A stretch of 64,000 nucleotides of DNA, taken from NCBI GenBank assembly GCA_002716945.1, contig PBCF01000003.1, positions 1 to 64,000 on the forward strand, written 5' to 3'. The position numbers were made by a program, and so were the translations under genes. The notes beneath the pieces were generated by a model. That model made no database searches, was not told where the DNA came from, and worked only from the letters and a program-made list of their open reading frames with translations. This document shows, in pieces, positions 36,342 through 44,146 of this stretch. The stretch is from Gammaproteobacteria bacterium. Lineage in GTDB: Bacteria; Pseudomonadota; Gammaproteobacteria; GCA-002705445; GCA-002716945. Numbering within the stretch: position 1 is the stretch's first letter; each line of letters opens with the position of its first letter.

Positions 36342-37003
36342 AGAGTTTTGTTTGTATATTTCTATTTTTATATTCCATATATAATTATTTTAATTTTTTC
36401 TCTTGGTATTTAGGCCCAAATCAAAAAATTATTGAAGAAGCATTGCACTTGTCTTTATTGGCAAGTATACCTCTTTTCATAATGATTATTATCACGCATA
36501 TTTATTTTTATCCTAAAAATGTGGATGATCATGCGCAGGTGATTTCTTTTCCACCTATAATAATGTTGTTTTCAGTAAATTTAGCTTTCTTTGTAGGTTC
36601 CCTGAATAGATATTATTTCCAAATTTATGATCTTCCAGAATTTCTTGATATATTAAGAGATCCAGTTATAGGCGTAATTTTAATTATATTAGCTTTCTTA
36701 ATCATTATATCGGCCATAAAAGAATTCAAAAACATCAACGAAGATCCGATGCCCACAACATCATCTCAAAATCTAATACGAAATAAAATTTATAAATGGA
36801 CAAGAAATCCAATGTATCTTGGGATTCTAATATTTCAAGTTGGACTGGGTATGTCTTTAAGCTATATCCATATAACATTGTTTAGTTTATTTACATTTAT
36901 CATTTTTCACTATCTTGTAGTGAAAAGAGAGGAGATTTATTTAGAAAAGCAGTTCAAAGAGAAATATTTATTGTATAAAAAAGAAGTACGAAGATGGTTA
37001 TGA
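36338..37003 (+). CDS. Isoprenylcysteine methyltransferase (ICMT/PEMT)-family membrane protein
   Basis: A 221-residue protein with about five membrane segments and the C-terminal signature of the ICMT/PEMT fold: WTRNPMYLGILIFQVG, then VKREEIYLEKQFKEKYLLYK ending VRRWL. Bacterial members methylate unknown small or lipid substrates using SAM. It overlaps rsmA by ATGA, so it is part of the operon, and it overlaps convergent clpB by six bases. Substrate is unknown. Confidence 0.8.
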   Translation: MKSFVCIFLFLYSIYNYFNFFSWYLGPNQKIIEEALHLSLLASIPLFIMIIITHIYFYPKNVDDHAQVISFPPIIMLFSVNLAFFVGSLNRYYFQIYDLPEFLDILRDPVIGVILIILAFLIIISAIKEFKNINEDPMPTTSSQNLIRNKIYKWTRNPMYLGILIFQVGLGMSLSYIHITLFSLFTFIIFHYLVVKREEIYLEKQFKEKYLLYKKEVRRWL

Positions 37004-39589
37004 TGCTGCTTCCATAGTTGATGTATTTTTAAAAATTATCTTATCCTTTTCTAGAGAAACTGTAACAGTTTTAATGTCGACTAATTCATTATTCAGAATT
37101 TTCTTAGAAATCTCATTTTCTAATAAATTTTGAATTTTTCTTTTTATTGGTCTTGCACCAAATGATGGGTCGAAACCTAATTTTGCAATATGCTTGATTA
37201 CTTGTTTTGTTACATTAATCTTTATGTTTGTTATCTTATTAATTCTCTCGCAGAGCACAGCAATTTGATTATGTGTAATCTCTTCAATAGTTTCTTTTGA
37301 GAGAGGTTTGAATGCAACTATATCATCTATTCTGTTTAAAAATTCAGGTCTAAATTTATTTTCTAATTCATCTCGAATATTTTGTCTGACTTTATTACTA
37401 TCATCTGTATCTGTATGATAATCATGTCCTAAATTTGAAGTCATTATGATAATGGTATTCTTAAAATCTATAACTCTACCCTGCCCATCTGTTAATCTTC
37501 CATCGTCAAAGATTTGTAAGAGTAAATTTAGAACTTCAGTATGAGCTTTTTCAATTTCATCAAGTAATATTACTGAATATGGTTTTCTTCTTATAGTTTC
37601 AGTCAGACAACCGCCTTGTTCATAACCAACATAACCTGGAGGTGCACCTATCAATCTAGAAGCATTATGTTTTTCTGTGTATTCTGACATATCAATACGA
37701 ACTAATGATTCTTCTGAATTGAATAAAAATTGTGCAAGTTGTTTAGAAAGCTCAGTTTTCCCAACTCCAGTTGGTCCTAAGAATAAAAAAACACCATTTG
37801 GTTTGGTAGGATCAGAAATTCCTGCACGTGATCTTCTTATAGCATTCGATATAGCTGATATTGATGCAGATTGTCCAATAACAAATTTAGATAAAAAAGT
37901 TTCTAGGTTTAATAACTTTTCTCTCTCGCTCTGAACAATTGTATTTACAGGTATTCCAGTCCATTTAGAAACAATATCAGCAACAATATTTTCTGTAACT
38001 TTATTTCTTAATAATTTTAAATCACTAGATGTATTTGTTTCTGAATGTTTTATTTTATTTTCTATTTCAGGTATTAATCCATATTGTAGTTCTGACATTT
38101 TAGTTAAATCATTTTTTCTGCGCGCATTTTCTAATTCTTGTTTAGCATTTTCTAATTTCGTTTTGAGTTTCTTAGAGTCTGTAACCAAGCTCTTTTCTTC
38201 AATCCAAATTTTTTCTAAATCATTATACTCTTTAGATAGAGAATCCAAATTTTGTTCTAATTCTTTTTTTCTTGCGTCAGAGTCTTTATCTGAATCTTTT
38301 TTTAATGCTTCAATCTCAATTTTTAGTTTAATAATATTTCTGTCTAATCTGTCCATCTCTTCAGGTTTAGAATCAATTTCCATTCTAATCAAACTTGCAG
38401 CTTCATCAATCAAATCAATAGCTTTATCTGGTAGATTACGATCTGTAATATATCTTGCAGATAGGTTAGCAGCAGCAATTATTGCATTGTCAGTTACAGT
38501 GACACCATGATGTATTTCATATCTTTCTTTTAATCCTCTCAAAATAGCTATAGCATCATCTACGCCGGGTTGATTGATTAAGACCTTTTGGAAACGTCTT
38601 TCTAACGCTGCATCCTTTTCGATATTTTGTCTAAATTCATCAAGTGTTGTAGCACCAATACATCTTAAATCTCCTCTTGCAAGTGCTGGCTTCAACATAT
38701 TTCCTGCATCCATAGAACCTTCGGATTTACCAGCTCCAACCATCATATGAATTTCATCAATAAAAATAATATATTGATCTTTTTTCTTAGTTAGTTCTTT
38801 TAAAACATTTTTTAATCTTTCTTCAAATTCACCACGAAATTTTGATCCTGCTACCATTGCACTCAAATCCATTTGTAAGAGTTTTTTATCTTTCAAGCCT
38901 TCTGGCACCTCATTATTAATAATTCTTTGAGCTAATCCTTCTGCTATTGCTGTTTTCCCAACACCAGGGTCACCAATCAGAATAGGATTATTTTTAGTTC
39001 GCCTCTGAAGCACTTGTATAGATCTTCTGATTTCTGTATCACGTCCAATGACAGGATCTAACTTACCTTGTTCAGCTAAATTCGTTAAATCGATTGTATA
39101 TTTTTTTAGAGAATCACTTTCTCCTTCATAATCTTCTGAATCAACTGAAGAGTTTAATCTAGCTTTTTTAACCAATTCTTTGATTTCTGATACATCATAT
39201 CCTGCTTGTTTCAATATATTTGCAATTACATCATTATCAAAACACGCCACTAAAACTGTATCTGTTGCTATAAATTGATCTGAATATTCTTTCATTATTA
39301 TTTCAGCTTTTTGTAATACTTGTAATAATGATTTAGAGAATTCTGTGATAGTGTTTTCACCATCTACAGTATTTAGTTTTTCAATTTCTAAATTCACTGC
39401 TTGATGTGCTGCAAAAATATTACCATTTATTTTAGCCAGAAGTTGTTTTGCTATATTGTCATTATTTATCAAGGCATACAATAAATGACAAGGTTCAACA
39501 AATTGATTCTTATTGATGAATGCTACATTTTGAGCTTCAGTAAGAATTTCTCTTAATTTCTTAGTATATTTATCTACATTTATTGCCAT
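36998..39589 (-). CDS. clpB: ClpB disaggregase
   Basis: A Hsp100 AAA+ chaperone that rescues aggregated proteins with DnaK. The 863-residue product has an N-domain (about 1-150), a first AAA+ module (GDPGVGKTAIAEGLAQRI), the coiled-coil M-domain (about 400-530) that separates ClpB from ClpA, and a second module (GPTGVGKTELSKQL). The arginine-rich sensor region FGARPIKRKIQ is at the end. No heat-shock promoter was confirmed. Confidence 0.97.
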   Translation of the reverse strand: MAINVDKYTKKLREILTEAQNVAFINKNQFVEPCHLLYALINNDNIAKQLLAKINGNIFAAHQAVNLEIEKLNTVDGENTITEFSKSLLQVLQKAEIIMKEYSDQFIATDTVLVACFDNDVIANILKQAGYDVSEIKELVKKARLNSSVDSEDYEGESDSLKKYTIDLTNLAEQGKLDPVIGRDTEIRRSIQVLQRRTKNNPILIGDPGVGKTAIAEGLAQRIINNEVPEGLKDKKLLQMDLSAMVAGSKFRGEFEERLKNVLKELTKKKDQYIIFIDEIHMMVGAGKSEGSMDAGNMLKPALARGDLRCIGATTLDEFRQNIEKDAALERRFQKVLINQPGVDDAIAILRGLKERYEIHHGVTVTDNAIIAAANLSARYITDRNLPDKAIDLIDEAASLIRMEIDSKPEEMDRLDRNIIKLKIEIEALKKDSDKDSDARKKELEQNLDSLSKEYNDLEKIWIEEKSLVTDSKKLKTKLENAKQELENARRKNDLTKMSELQYGLIPEIENKIKHSETNTSSDLKLLRNKVTENIVADIVSKWTGIPVNTIVQSEREKLLNLETFLSKFVIGQSASISAISNAIRRSRAGISDPTKPNGVFLFLGPTGVGKTELSKQLAQFLFNSEESLVRIDMSEYTEKHNASRLIGAPPGYVGYEQGGCLTETIRRKPYSVILLDEIEKAHTEVLNLLLQIFDDGRLTDGQGRVIDFKNTIIIMTSNLGHDYHTDTDDSNKVRQNIRDELENKFRPEFLNRIDDIVAFKPLSKETIEEITHNQIAVLCERINKITNIKINVTKQVIKHIAKLGFDPSFGARPIKRKIQNLLENEISKKILNNELVDIKTVTVSLEKDKIIFKNTSTMEAAS

Positions 39590-39630
39590 AAATGAAATAT
39601 ATGTTCTAAATCAAAAAAAACAAGAAGAAA

Positions 39631-40143
39631 TTAATGCATGTGATGATTTATGCTTTCATTGGATTTGCGCGGGTCTATCACTTTAAAATGCAACATATAT
39701 CTCACTTCATTTCTATCATATGCGACAACCTTTATTACTTCACCAATTTGCAAATCTCTACGCTTACCTAAAAACATAACGTGTTTAGCGCCATGATCTA
39801 ATTGTATTGTATTTTTTGCTGGAATTGATAATGATTTTAAATGTCTCATTTTTGCTGTTCCAGAGCTTGAGATTTCCGTAGTATGTAACTCAGTTTTATC
39901 AAAGACTGGTGATGTAAGTTTATATATTTCTATATTTTCATCACTATTATTTTCAAAAACTCCATATCCAGCAAAAACATTCGTGTTTTTAGGACCCATA
40001 TGGATAACACCTTTTCTAATTTCTAGTTTTTGGCCGCCATCCTTATGTACATCAACTCCACTCATAAATGCATGTGTTTTAGTTCCTATAAAAACTACAA
40101 AGACAATTGCAAAAAATTTTGTTAATAAGTTAGATGTATTCAT
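39631..40143 (-). CDS. PCu(A)C-type periplasmic copper chaperone
   Basis: A 170-residue exported protein (hydrophobic N-terminus ending near THAFM) of the DUF461/PCu(A)C family, which delivers Cu(I) to cytochrome oxidase. The copper ligands are visible: a His in TELHTTEISS, Met in AKMRHL, and HVM in GAKHVMFLG. The mature N-terminus and C-terminal tail also contain His/Met (NHHMH). No oxidase genes are nearby. It could work with the DUF1326/DUF2182 pair, but that is speculation. Confidence 0.82.
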   Translation of the reverse strand: MNTSNLLTKFFAIVFVVFIGTKTHAFMSGVDVHKDGGQKLEIRKGVIHMGPKNTNVFAGYGVFENNSDENIEIYKLTSPVFDKTELHTTEISSSGTAKMRHLKSLSIPAKNTIQLDHGAKHVMFLGKRRDLQIGEVIKVVAYDRNEVRYMLHFKVIDPRKSNESINHHMH

Positions 40144-40199
40144 CGCGAATCATTATAAACTATGCTTGCATTTTTTCAATCTTTAATTATATTTTAGAT

Positions 40200-40403
40200 A
40201 TGAATAAATTCTTGCTCAGCATGCTTATGTGTCCACAATCAGGTGGCGAACTACATTATGATGAAAAATCGAATGAATTGATATGTTATAAATCAAAACT
40301 TGCATATCCAATTGAAAATGACATACCTATTATGTTGATAGATTCAGCAAGACAATTAAAAGATGAAGAGTTAAATGAGGAAGATAGTAATGGCAAAGAT
40401 TAA
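40200..40403 (+). CDS. Trm112/YcaR family small protein
   Basis: A 67-residue protein with MLMCPQSGGELHYD and ELICYKSKLAYPIENDIPIM, the Trm112 signature, although only two of four zinc cysteines remain (CP and ICYK). In E. coli YcaR lies beside lpxK-kdsB; its function is unclear. ATG 40200 is used; the frame continues upstream to 40134 across the divergent gene. It overlaps the peroxiredoxin start by 14 bases. Confidence 0.85.
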   Translation: MNKFLLSMLMCPQSGGELHYDEKSNELICYKSKLAYPIENDIPIMLIDSARQLKDEELNEEDSNGKD

Positions 40404-40860
40404 TTTAGGCACAAAAATAAAAGACAGTAAAATTCAATGCACAGATGCAACAAAAACAAAATTATCAGATTTCTTTGATAAACAAATCATTTTTTATTTC
40501 TATCCGAAAGATATGACACCAGGCTGCACGACAGAAAGCATAGAATTTAATTCAAATTTATCTAAGATCAAAAAACTAGGTTTTAATATAGCTGGTATAT
40601 CTAGAGATTCTCTAAAATCTCATACAAAATTTATTGAAAAATACAAATTCAAATTTCCACTCATTTCTGATGAAGATGAGAAAATTTGCAAAATATTTAA
40701 TGTAATCAAAGAAAAAAGTCTTTATGGTAGAAAATATATGGGTGTTGATAGAAGTACTTTCGTATTAGATAAAAAAGGAACAATAAAGTATATTTGGAGA
40801 GGTGTTAAAGTTAAAGGGCACGTCGACGAAGTTATTAAGACAATCAAAGAGATAAAATAA
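40390..40860 (+). CDS. bcp: Bcp/PrxQ-type peroxiredoxin, 1-Cys variant
   Basis: A thiol peroxidase that reduces hydrogen peroxide and organic peroxides. The peroxidatic Cys is in YPKDMTPGCTTESIEF. The nearby resolving Cys of typical PrxQ (TPGCTxxxC) is replaced by Ile, so recycling must use another thiol. LISDEDEKICKIF and STFVLDKKGTIKYIWRG match the rest of the fold. ATG 40390 has GAGGAAG upstream. Co-transcribed with the Trm112 gene and the following small gene. Confidence 0.9.
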   Translation: MAKINLGTKIKDSKIQCTDATKTKLSDFFDKQIIFYFYPKDMTPGCTTESIEFNSNLSKIKKLGFNIAGISRDSLKSHTKFIEKYKFKFPLISDEDEKICKIFNVIKEKSLYGRKYMGVDRSTFVLDKKGTIKYIWRGVKVKGHVDEVIKTIKEIK

Positions 40861-40861
40861 A

Positions 40862-41095
40862 ATGATGCAAATTATTACTCTTCTATTTATTTTATCAATC
40901 TTATATTATTTTATCTTATTCAATAAACAATTAGAGTTGCAAAAAAGACAGAATGAATTATTAGAAAAAATATTAGATACAAAAAAATTAAATCCACATG
41001 AAAATGAAGCAATAGAAGATGCAATGCCTCATACTGAAATTGAAAAATTGAAAACTGAATTTATGAAAACTCATTATAAACCACCAAAAAAATGA
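40862..41095 (+). CDS. Small single-pass membrane protein, unrecognised
   Basis: A 77-residue product with one N-terminal membrane helix (IITLLFILSILYYFILF) followed by a charged, probably helical region (QLELQKRQNELLEKIL) and a polar tail. It starts one base after the bcp stop and overlaps the HIT gene by four bases, so it belongs to the operon. The layout resembles small coiled-coil membrane proteins, but I cannot name a family. Confidence 0.6.
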   Translation: MMQIITLLFILSILYYFILFNKQLELQKRQNELLEKILDTKKLNPHENEAIEDAMPHTEIEKLKTEFMKTHYKPPKK

Positions 41096-41430
41096 CAGAA
41101 AATATATTTGAGAAAATTATAAAAAAAGAAATACCAGCAGATATTATTTATGAGGATGATTTGGTTTTGGCTTTCAATGATATTAGTCCTCAAGCACCAA
41201 CACATATACTTGTTATCCCAAAAAAAAATATACCTAAACTATCGGACAGTAAAAATGAAGATAAAGATTTATTAGGTACCTTATTGCTAACTGCAAAAAA
41301 GATTGCAAAAGATAATAATATTAACAATTACAGATTGGTTATAAATAATGGCAGTGAAGCTGGACAAACCGTTTTTCATTTACATATTCATATCTTAGCA
41401 GGGAGAGATTTTGGTTGGCCACCTGGTTAA
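41092..41430 (+). CDS. HIT family (HinT-like) nucleotide hydrolase
   Basis: A 112-residue purine nucleotide-binding protein. It has IFEKIIKKEIPADIIYEDD at the N-terminus, the HisTriad HLHIHILAG near the C-terminus and the GWPPG ending typical of HinT. HinT hydrolyses AMP-amides such as adenylated lysine. It overlaps the upstream small membrane gene and the downstream convergent gene by four bases each. Confidence 0.93.
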   Translation: MTENIFEKIIKKEIPADIIYEDDLVLAFNDISPQAPTHILVIPKKNIPKLSDSKNEDKDLLGTLLLTAKKIAKDNNINNYRLVINNGSEAGQTVFHLHIHILAGRDFGWPPG

Positions 41431-42203
41431 TTCCTCTTACCAAAAAAAGACATAATTTTATCAATCAAATCCTGTAATGGATTGATACGTAATTTTTCTG
41501 ATTCTACTGCTATTTCATCAATACACTTTACTGATCTAGCAGGATATGGTCCATGTGAAGTCTCTTGATATAGAGCAATCACATCAAAACCTTCCTCAAG
41601 AGTATGTCCTATTTCAAAATTCTCTTCACGTGATTGAACTTGTCCTTTCATTAAAGTTGGCATTTTAGCAAGATACATAGGTTCGCAATCATTATCTTTT
41701 GCTTTTTGCACAATATTTTCATTTACAATTTTTTTTGAATCAATTTCTATCATTGCGAAATTAGAATTTTTATAAAATTCTTCTAAATCAGATGTATCGT
41801 CATCCTCTTGCACCCTAACTCCTACTTGAATTTGATCGCCAAGCTGATTTTTAGCATCAATTATTTTTTCTAGTCCTTGTTTTTTCATGACAGTAAAATA
41901 TTTAGGCTGAATCTCTTTAGCAAAATTGATATATGATGTCCATTCTTCTAAATTTACATTATCTGTATCTAAATAAATATGAGTTTTGCAATCTCTTTTT
42001 TTTGATTCTTTTCTAAAATTCTCTACGCGTTGTTTAGATATATCTGATCCATCACTAAATAATATTCTTGCTATATCTACACCATCTGTCCACTGTCTTG
42101 CTATTCCAGCTATTATCATGGTTTTTAATTCTTTCTCATCATCAGTGGAAGGTCCTAGAGTTGCAATTATCAAGCTTTGTCTATGTCGTTCTTTAGTGGC
42201 CAT
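41427..42203 (-). CDS. Degenerate pyruvate-kinase-like barrel protein
   Basis: A 258-residue protein resembling the TIM-barrel domain of pyruvate kinase: IIATLGPSTDDEKELKTMI, DIARILFSDGSD, and near the C-terminus DVIALYQETSHGPYPARSVK (pyruvate kinase MLSGETAxGxYPxxAV). However, the lid B-domain and the C-terminal regulatory domain are absent, the KIE motif becomes VGVRVQE, and MVARGDLG becomes AMIEIDSK. Pyruvate kinase activity is thus unlikely. Its role is unknown; it might bind a phosphosugar or phosphoenolpyruvate. It sits between the HIT gene and the hydroxylase gene. Confidence 0.7.
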   Translation of the reverse strand: MATKERHRQSLIIATLGPSTDDEKELKTMIIAGIARQWTDGVDIARILFSDGSDISKQRVENFRKESKKRDCKTHIYLDTDNVNLEEWTSYINFAKEIQPKYFTVMKKQGLEKIIDAKNQLGDQIQVGVRVQEDDDTSDLEEFYKNSNFAMIEIDSKKIVNENIVQKAKDNDCEPMYLAKMPTLMKGQVQSREENFEIGHTLEEGFDVIALYQETSHGPYPARSVKCIDEIAVESEKLRINPLQDLIDKIMSFFGKRN

Positions 42204-42278
42204 ATGAATAATAATATCTTATCAATAGAAGTATATTATAATATCCTAGATACAATAAACATCTTTTGATATTAATTT

Positions 42279-43073
42279 ATGATTGAAGCACTACCAAATA
42301 TTCAGACCATATTTTTTATAATGATATTTATTATTATGTACATTATTGAATTTTATTGTCCGAATAGAATATGGCAAACAGCTAGATATAAAAGACTTTT
42401 CACTCATCTCATAGTTGCTATTATTAATTCAATAATTTTATACATACCTAGATTGATATTCTTGATACCCATTTTACTTTTAATAGAGGAAAAACAACTT
42501 GGTTTGTTAAATAACATGGATCAATTTTATTTTATAGAAATATTATTAGGTTTTCTTTTTTTTGATTTTGCATATTATTGGTGGCATAGATTCAATCACA
42601 CAATACCTTTTTTATGGAGGTTTCATAGTTTTCATCACTTAGATACTCATTTAGATGTAACAACATCATTAAGATTTCATTTTGGTGAGCTTGTACTGTC
42701 GGTTATATATGATATTTTTTTGATTATTATAATTGGCGCGCCACTGGAACTGTATATCTTTTATAAAATCATTTTGACTTCATCAAGTCATTTCCATCAT
42801 TCTAATATTAAACTTCCTGAGAGAATAAACGATTTATTAATATATTTTATAGTAACACCTAAGTATCATACAAATCATCATACAGTTGAAAAAAATACAA
42901 GGAATGCAAATTATACTTCAATCTTTACTATATGGGATCGTTTATTCTTAACGTGTAAAGACTCTAACGATGCAGATAGAACACTGATGGGATTAGAAAA
43001 CAGAGATTTAGAGCTTGATTTAGTTAAGAGTCTAAAACATCCATTTCAAAAAAAATCAAATGAATTACTATAA
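42279..43073 (+). CDS. Fatty acid hydroxylase/sterol desaturase family membrane protein
   Basis: A 264-residue di-iron membrane enzyme. The histidine boxes are HRFNH (about residues 108-112), HSFHHLD, HHSN, and YHTNHHTVEK..NANY, with four hydrophobic segments around them. Family members hydroxylate or desaturate lipids; the substrate cannot be told. The C-terminal FTIWDRLFLTC is also typical. The gene stands alone and is followed by a hairpin at 43080. Confidence 0.88.
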   Translation: MIEALPNIQTIFFIMIFIIMYIIEFYCPNRIWQTARYKRLFTHLIVAIINSIILYIPRLIFLIPILLLIEEKQLGLLNNMDQFYFIEILLGFLFFDFAYYWWHRFNHTIPFLWRFHSFHHLDTHLDVTTSLRFHFGELVLSVIYDIFLIIIIGAPLELYIFYKIILTSSSHFHHSNIKLPERINDLLIYFIVTPKYHTNHHTVEKNTRNANYTSIFTIWDRLFLTCKDSNDADRTLMGLENRDLELDLVKSLKHPFQKKSNELL

Positions 43074-43079
43074 AATAAG

Positions 43080-43110
43080 AAACCCCCTCTTCCTTGAGGA
43101 GGTATTTTGT
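43080..43110 (+). terminator. Probable intrinsic terminator
   Basis: An 8-bp stem with one mismatch (43082-43089 with 43096-43103, loop TTCCTT) followed by ATTTTGT. It starts eight bases after the stop of the hydroxylase gene. Confidence 0.6.
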
Positions 43111-43309
43111 CAACTTATTTATAGACATGATATAAAATATATTATTATTGTCTAATATATTCTTATATAAGTATATTTTGTCTATACATTGTCCATAACA
43201 ATACCATGACAAAGTATAAATTTCAACCAGTTTTAAGTAATTCTTACAATTATGGTCTGCTTTTTTTGATATGAGATGTCTAGAAAGCTGTAGTAATAAA
43301 AATCTTATA
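43111..43309. other. Non-coding stretch with no recognised feature
   Basis: An AT-rich stretch of 199 bases between the terminator and the riboswitch promoter. I find no plausible gene, tRNA or clear structured RNA on either strand. It contains only short, low-complexity repeats of TATATT type. Confidence 0.6.
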
Positions 43310-43338
43310 TTGACATAACTAATTGATTTTGTTTAAAT
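43310..43338 (+). promoter_or_regulatory. Promoter of the riboswitch-controlled gene
   Basis: A perfect -35 TTGACA (43310-43315), a 17-base spacer and a -10 TTAAAT (43333-43338). A start near 43345 would put the first transcribed base at the first stem of the riboswitch, which supports both calls. Confidence 0.75.
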
Positions 43339-43343
43339 GAATT

Positions 43344-43395
43344 CACGCCGATTTGAACATCAGCTTGCCGGCGTAAAATAGCTAAAGCGATCGGT
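43344..43395 (+). promoter_or_regulatory. SAM-II-like riboswitch aptamer (first of two)
   Basis: A 6-bp stem (ACGCCG 43345-43350 with CGGCGT 43369-43374) encloses ATTTGA-ACAT-CAGCTTGC. TAAAA (43374-43378) and GCTAAAG (43381-43387) follow. This order, ATTTGA in the loop, CAGCTTGC before the closing stem, then TAAA and GCTAAAG, matches the SAM-II riboswitch skeleton. The pseudoknot partner is less clear by eye (only ATC/GAT). GCTAAAGC (43381-43388) can instead pair with GCTTTAGC (43406-43413) in the following terminator, giving an antiterminator. Confidence 0.7.
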
Positions 43396-43429
43396 AACCA
43401 TCATAGCTTTAGCGTGATGGTTTTTTTTT
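43396..43429 (+). terminator. Riboswitch-controlled intrinsic terminator
   Basis: An 8-bp perfect stem (43396-43403 with 43115 offset, that is 43415-43422), an 11-base loop, and a run of nine T bases (43421-43429). Its loop contains GCTTTAGC, complementary to the conserved GCTAAAGC of the first aptamer, so ligand binding should favour termination. It lies before the coding gene, which is what an expression platform needs. Confidence 0.8.
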
Positions 43430-43486
43430 GGCATTTGATCTTCAGCTTGTGTGCCAGACCGATCAGGTAAAACACTAAAGAGGAGT
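43427..43486 (+). promoter_or_regulatory. SAM-II/SAM-V-like aptamer (second of two), overlapping the RBS
   Basis: It repeats the skeleton of the first element: stem TGGCA/TGCCA (43429-43433 with 43452-43456), loop ATTTGA-TCTT-CAGCTTG, then TAAAA (43468-43472) and CTAAAG (43475-43480). TCTTC in the loop (43439-43443) can pair with GAGGA (43480-43484), which is the ribosome binding site AGGAG seven bases before the ATG. A bound ligand would thus hide the RBS. A 12-base insert (43457-43468) separates stem and TAAAA; within it ACCGATC is complementary to GATCGGT of the first element. Confidence 0.65.
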
Positions 43487-43491
43487 ACAAA

Positions 43492-43875
43492 ATGAAAATT
43501 TTTAAAGATGGTATATTCGCAAATATTGCATCCCATACCAGCCTTTTCTCTCAAAATAAATCTCTTGTAGAGATATTTCTTTTGTCGAGTAGCTTAGGGG
43601 CTAATATCCCATTAGTGCAGTTAAATAACGACATAAGGGAATACTGCTGCGAGAATAAGGTTGATTGGTCTATTAAGAACCTTTCATCAACGGTAAATAT
43701 AGGTAAAGAAAACACACATTGCTACGTTATCAAATTTAATACAGGTATCAGTAGTAATGTCGCAGATGATTTGATTTACAAACTAGCTTGTCACCTCGGT
43801 TTGAAATATAAATGTGTCCAATGCGCTTATCATTATCGTGATAAAGAGAGAAAGATATCATTACATTACGATTAA
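43492..43875 (+). CDS. Uncharacterised 127-residue protein under tandem riboswitch control
   Basis: The start is set by AGGAG at 43481-43485, seven bases before ATG 43492. No signal peptide, membrane segment or known domain is evident. Six cysteines occur: a Cys pair (YCCENK), one in THCYVIKF, and a C-terminal set (LACHLG and LKYKCVQCAYHYRD) including a CxxC. The remainder is mixed helix/strand with no motif I recognise. If the upstream RNAs bind S-adenosylmethionine, the gene should be off when SAM is plentiful, suggesting a job in methionine, SAM or methyl-sulfur metabolism or transport. It is the only gene between the promoter and convergent rpmE2. Confidence 0.8.
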   Translation: MKIFKDGIFANIASHTSLFSQNKSLVEIFLLSSSLGANIPLVQLNNDIREYCCENKVDWSIKNLSSTVNIGKENTHCYVIKFNTGISSNVADDLIYKLACHLGLKYKCVQCAYHYRDKERKISLHYD

Positions 43876-43897
43876 GGTATTAGAAATATAAAAGTTG

Positions 43898-44146
43898 TTA
43901 TTTGCCTTTTGTATATTTTTTTCGGAACTTGGCGATTCTACCTTCTTTTGTCTCAATTCTACCTTTACCGGTATAAAAAGGATGAGATTCTGAAGAAGTT
44001 TCGACCTTGAATACTGGGTATTCTTTACCATCTTCATATTTCATCTTTTCTTTAGGGTTAAGAGTTGAAGAGATCAAGAAGCTCTTATTACATGAGACAT
44101 CATGAAATATAATTGGTTGATATTCTGGATGTGTGTCCTTTTTCAT
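43898..44146 (-). CDS. rpmE2: 50S ribosomal protein L31, type B
   Basis: A small ribosomal protein of 82 residues. MKKDTHPEYQPIIFHDVSC, then SHPFYTGKGRI and RIAKFRKKY match the zinc-free type B form, which lacks the CxxC pair of the zinc form. Type B L31 is often repressed by Zur and made under zinc limitation. ATG 44146 is used, as homology starts there; an upstream frame to 44164 is not supported. It is convergent to the riboswitch gene. Confidence 0.92.
   Translation of the reverse strand: MKKDTHPEYQPIIFHDVSCNKSFLISSTLNPKEKMKYEDGKEYPVFKVETSSESHPFYTGKGRIETKEGRIAKFRKKYTKGK

Noticed and set aside
43111..43309. Possible mobile element or tRNA in the longest gene-free stretch
   Set aside because: No inverted repeats, transposase fragment or cloverleaf could be found by eye; only AT-rich low-complexity sequence.
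43360..43554. 64-residue minus-strand frame over the riboswitch
   Set aside because: It covers conserved RNA elements, a terminator and the start of the + strand gene, and shows no protein signal.
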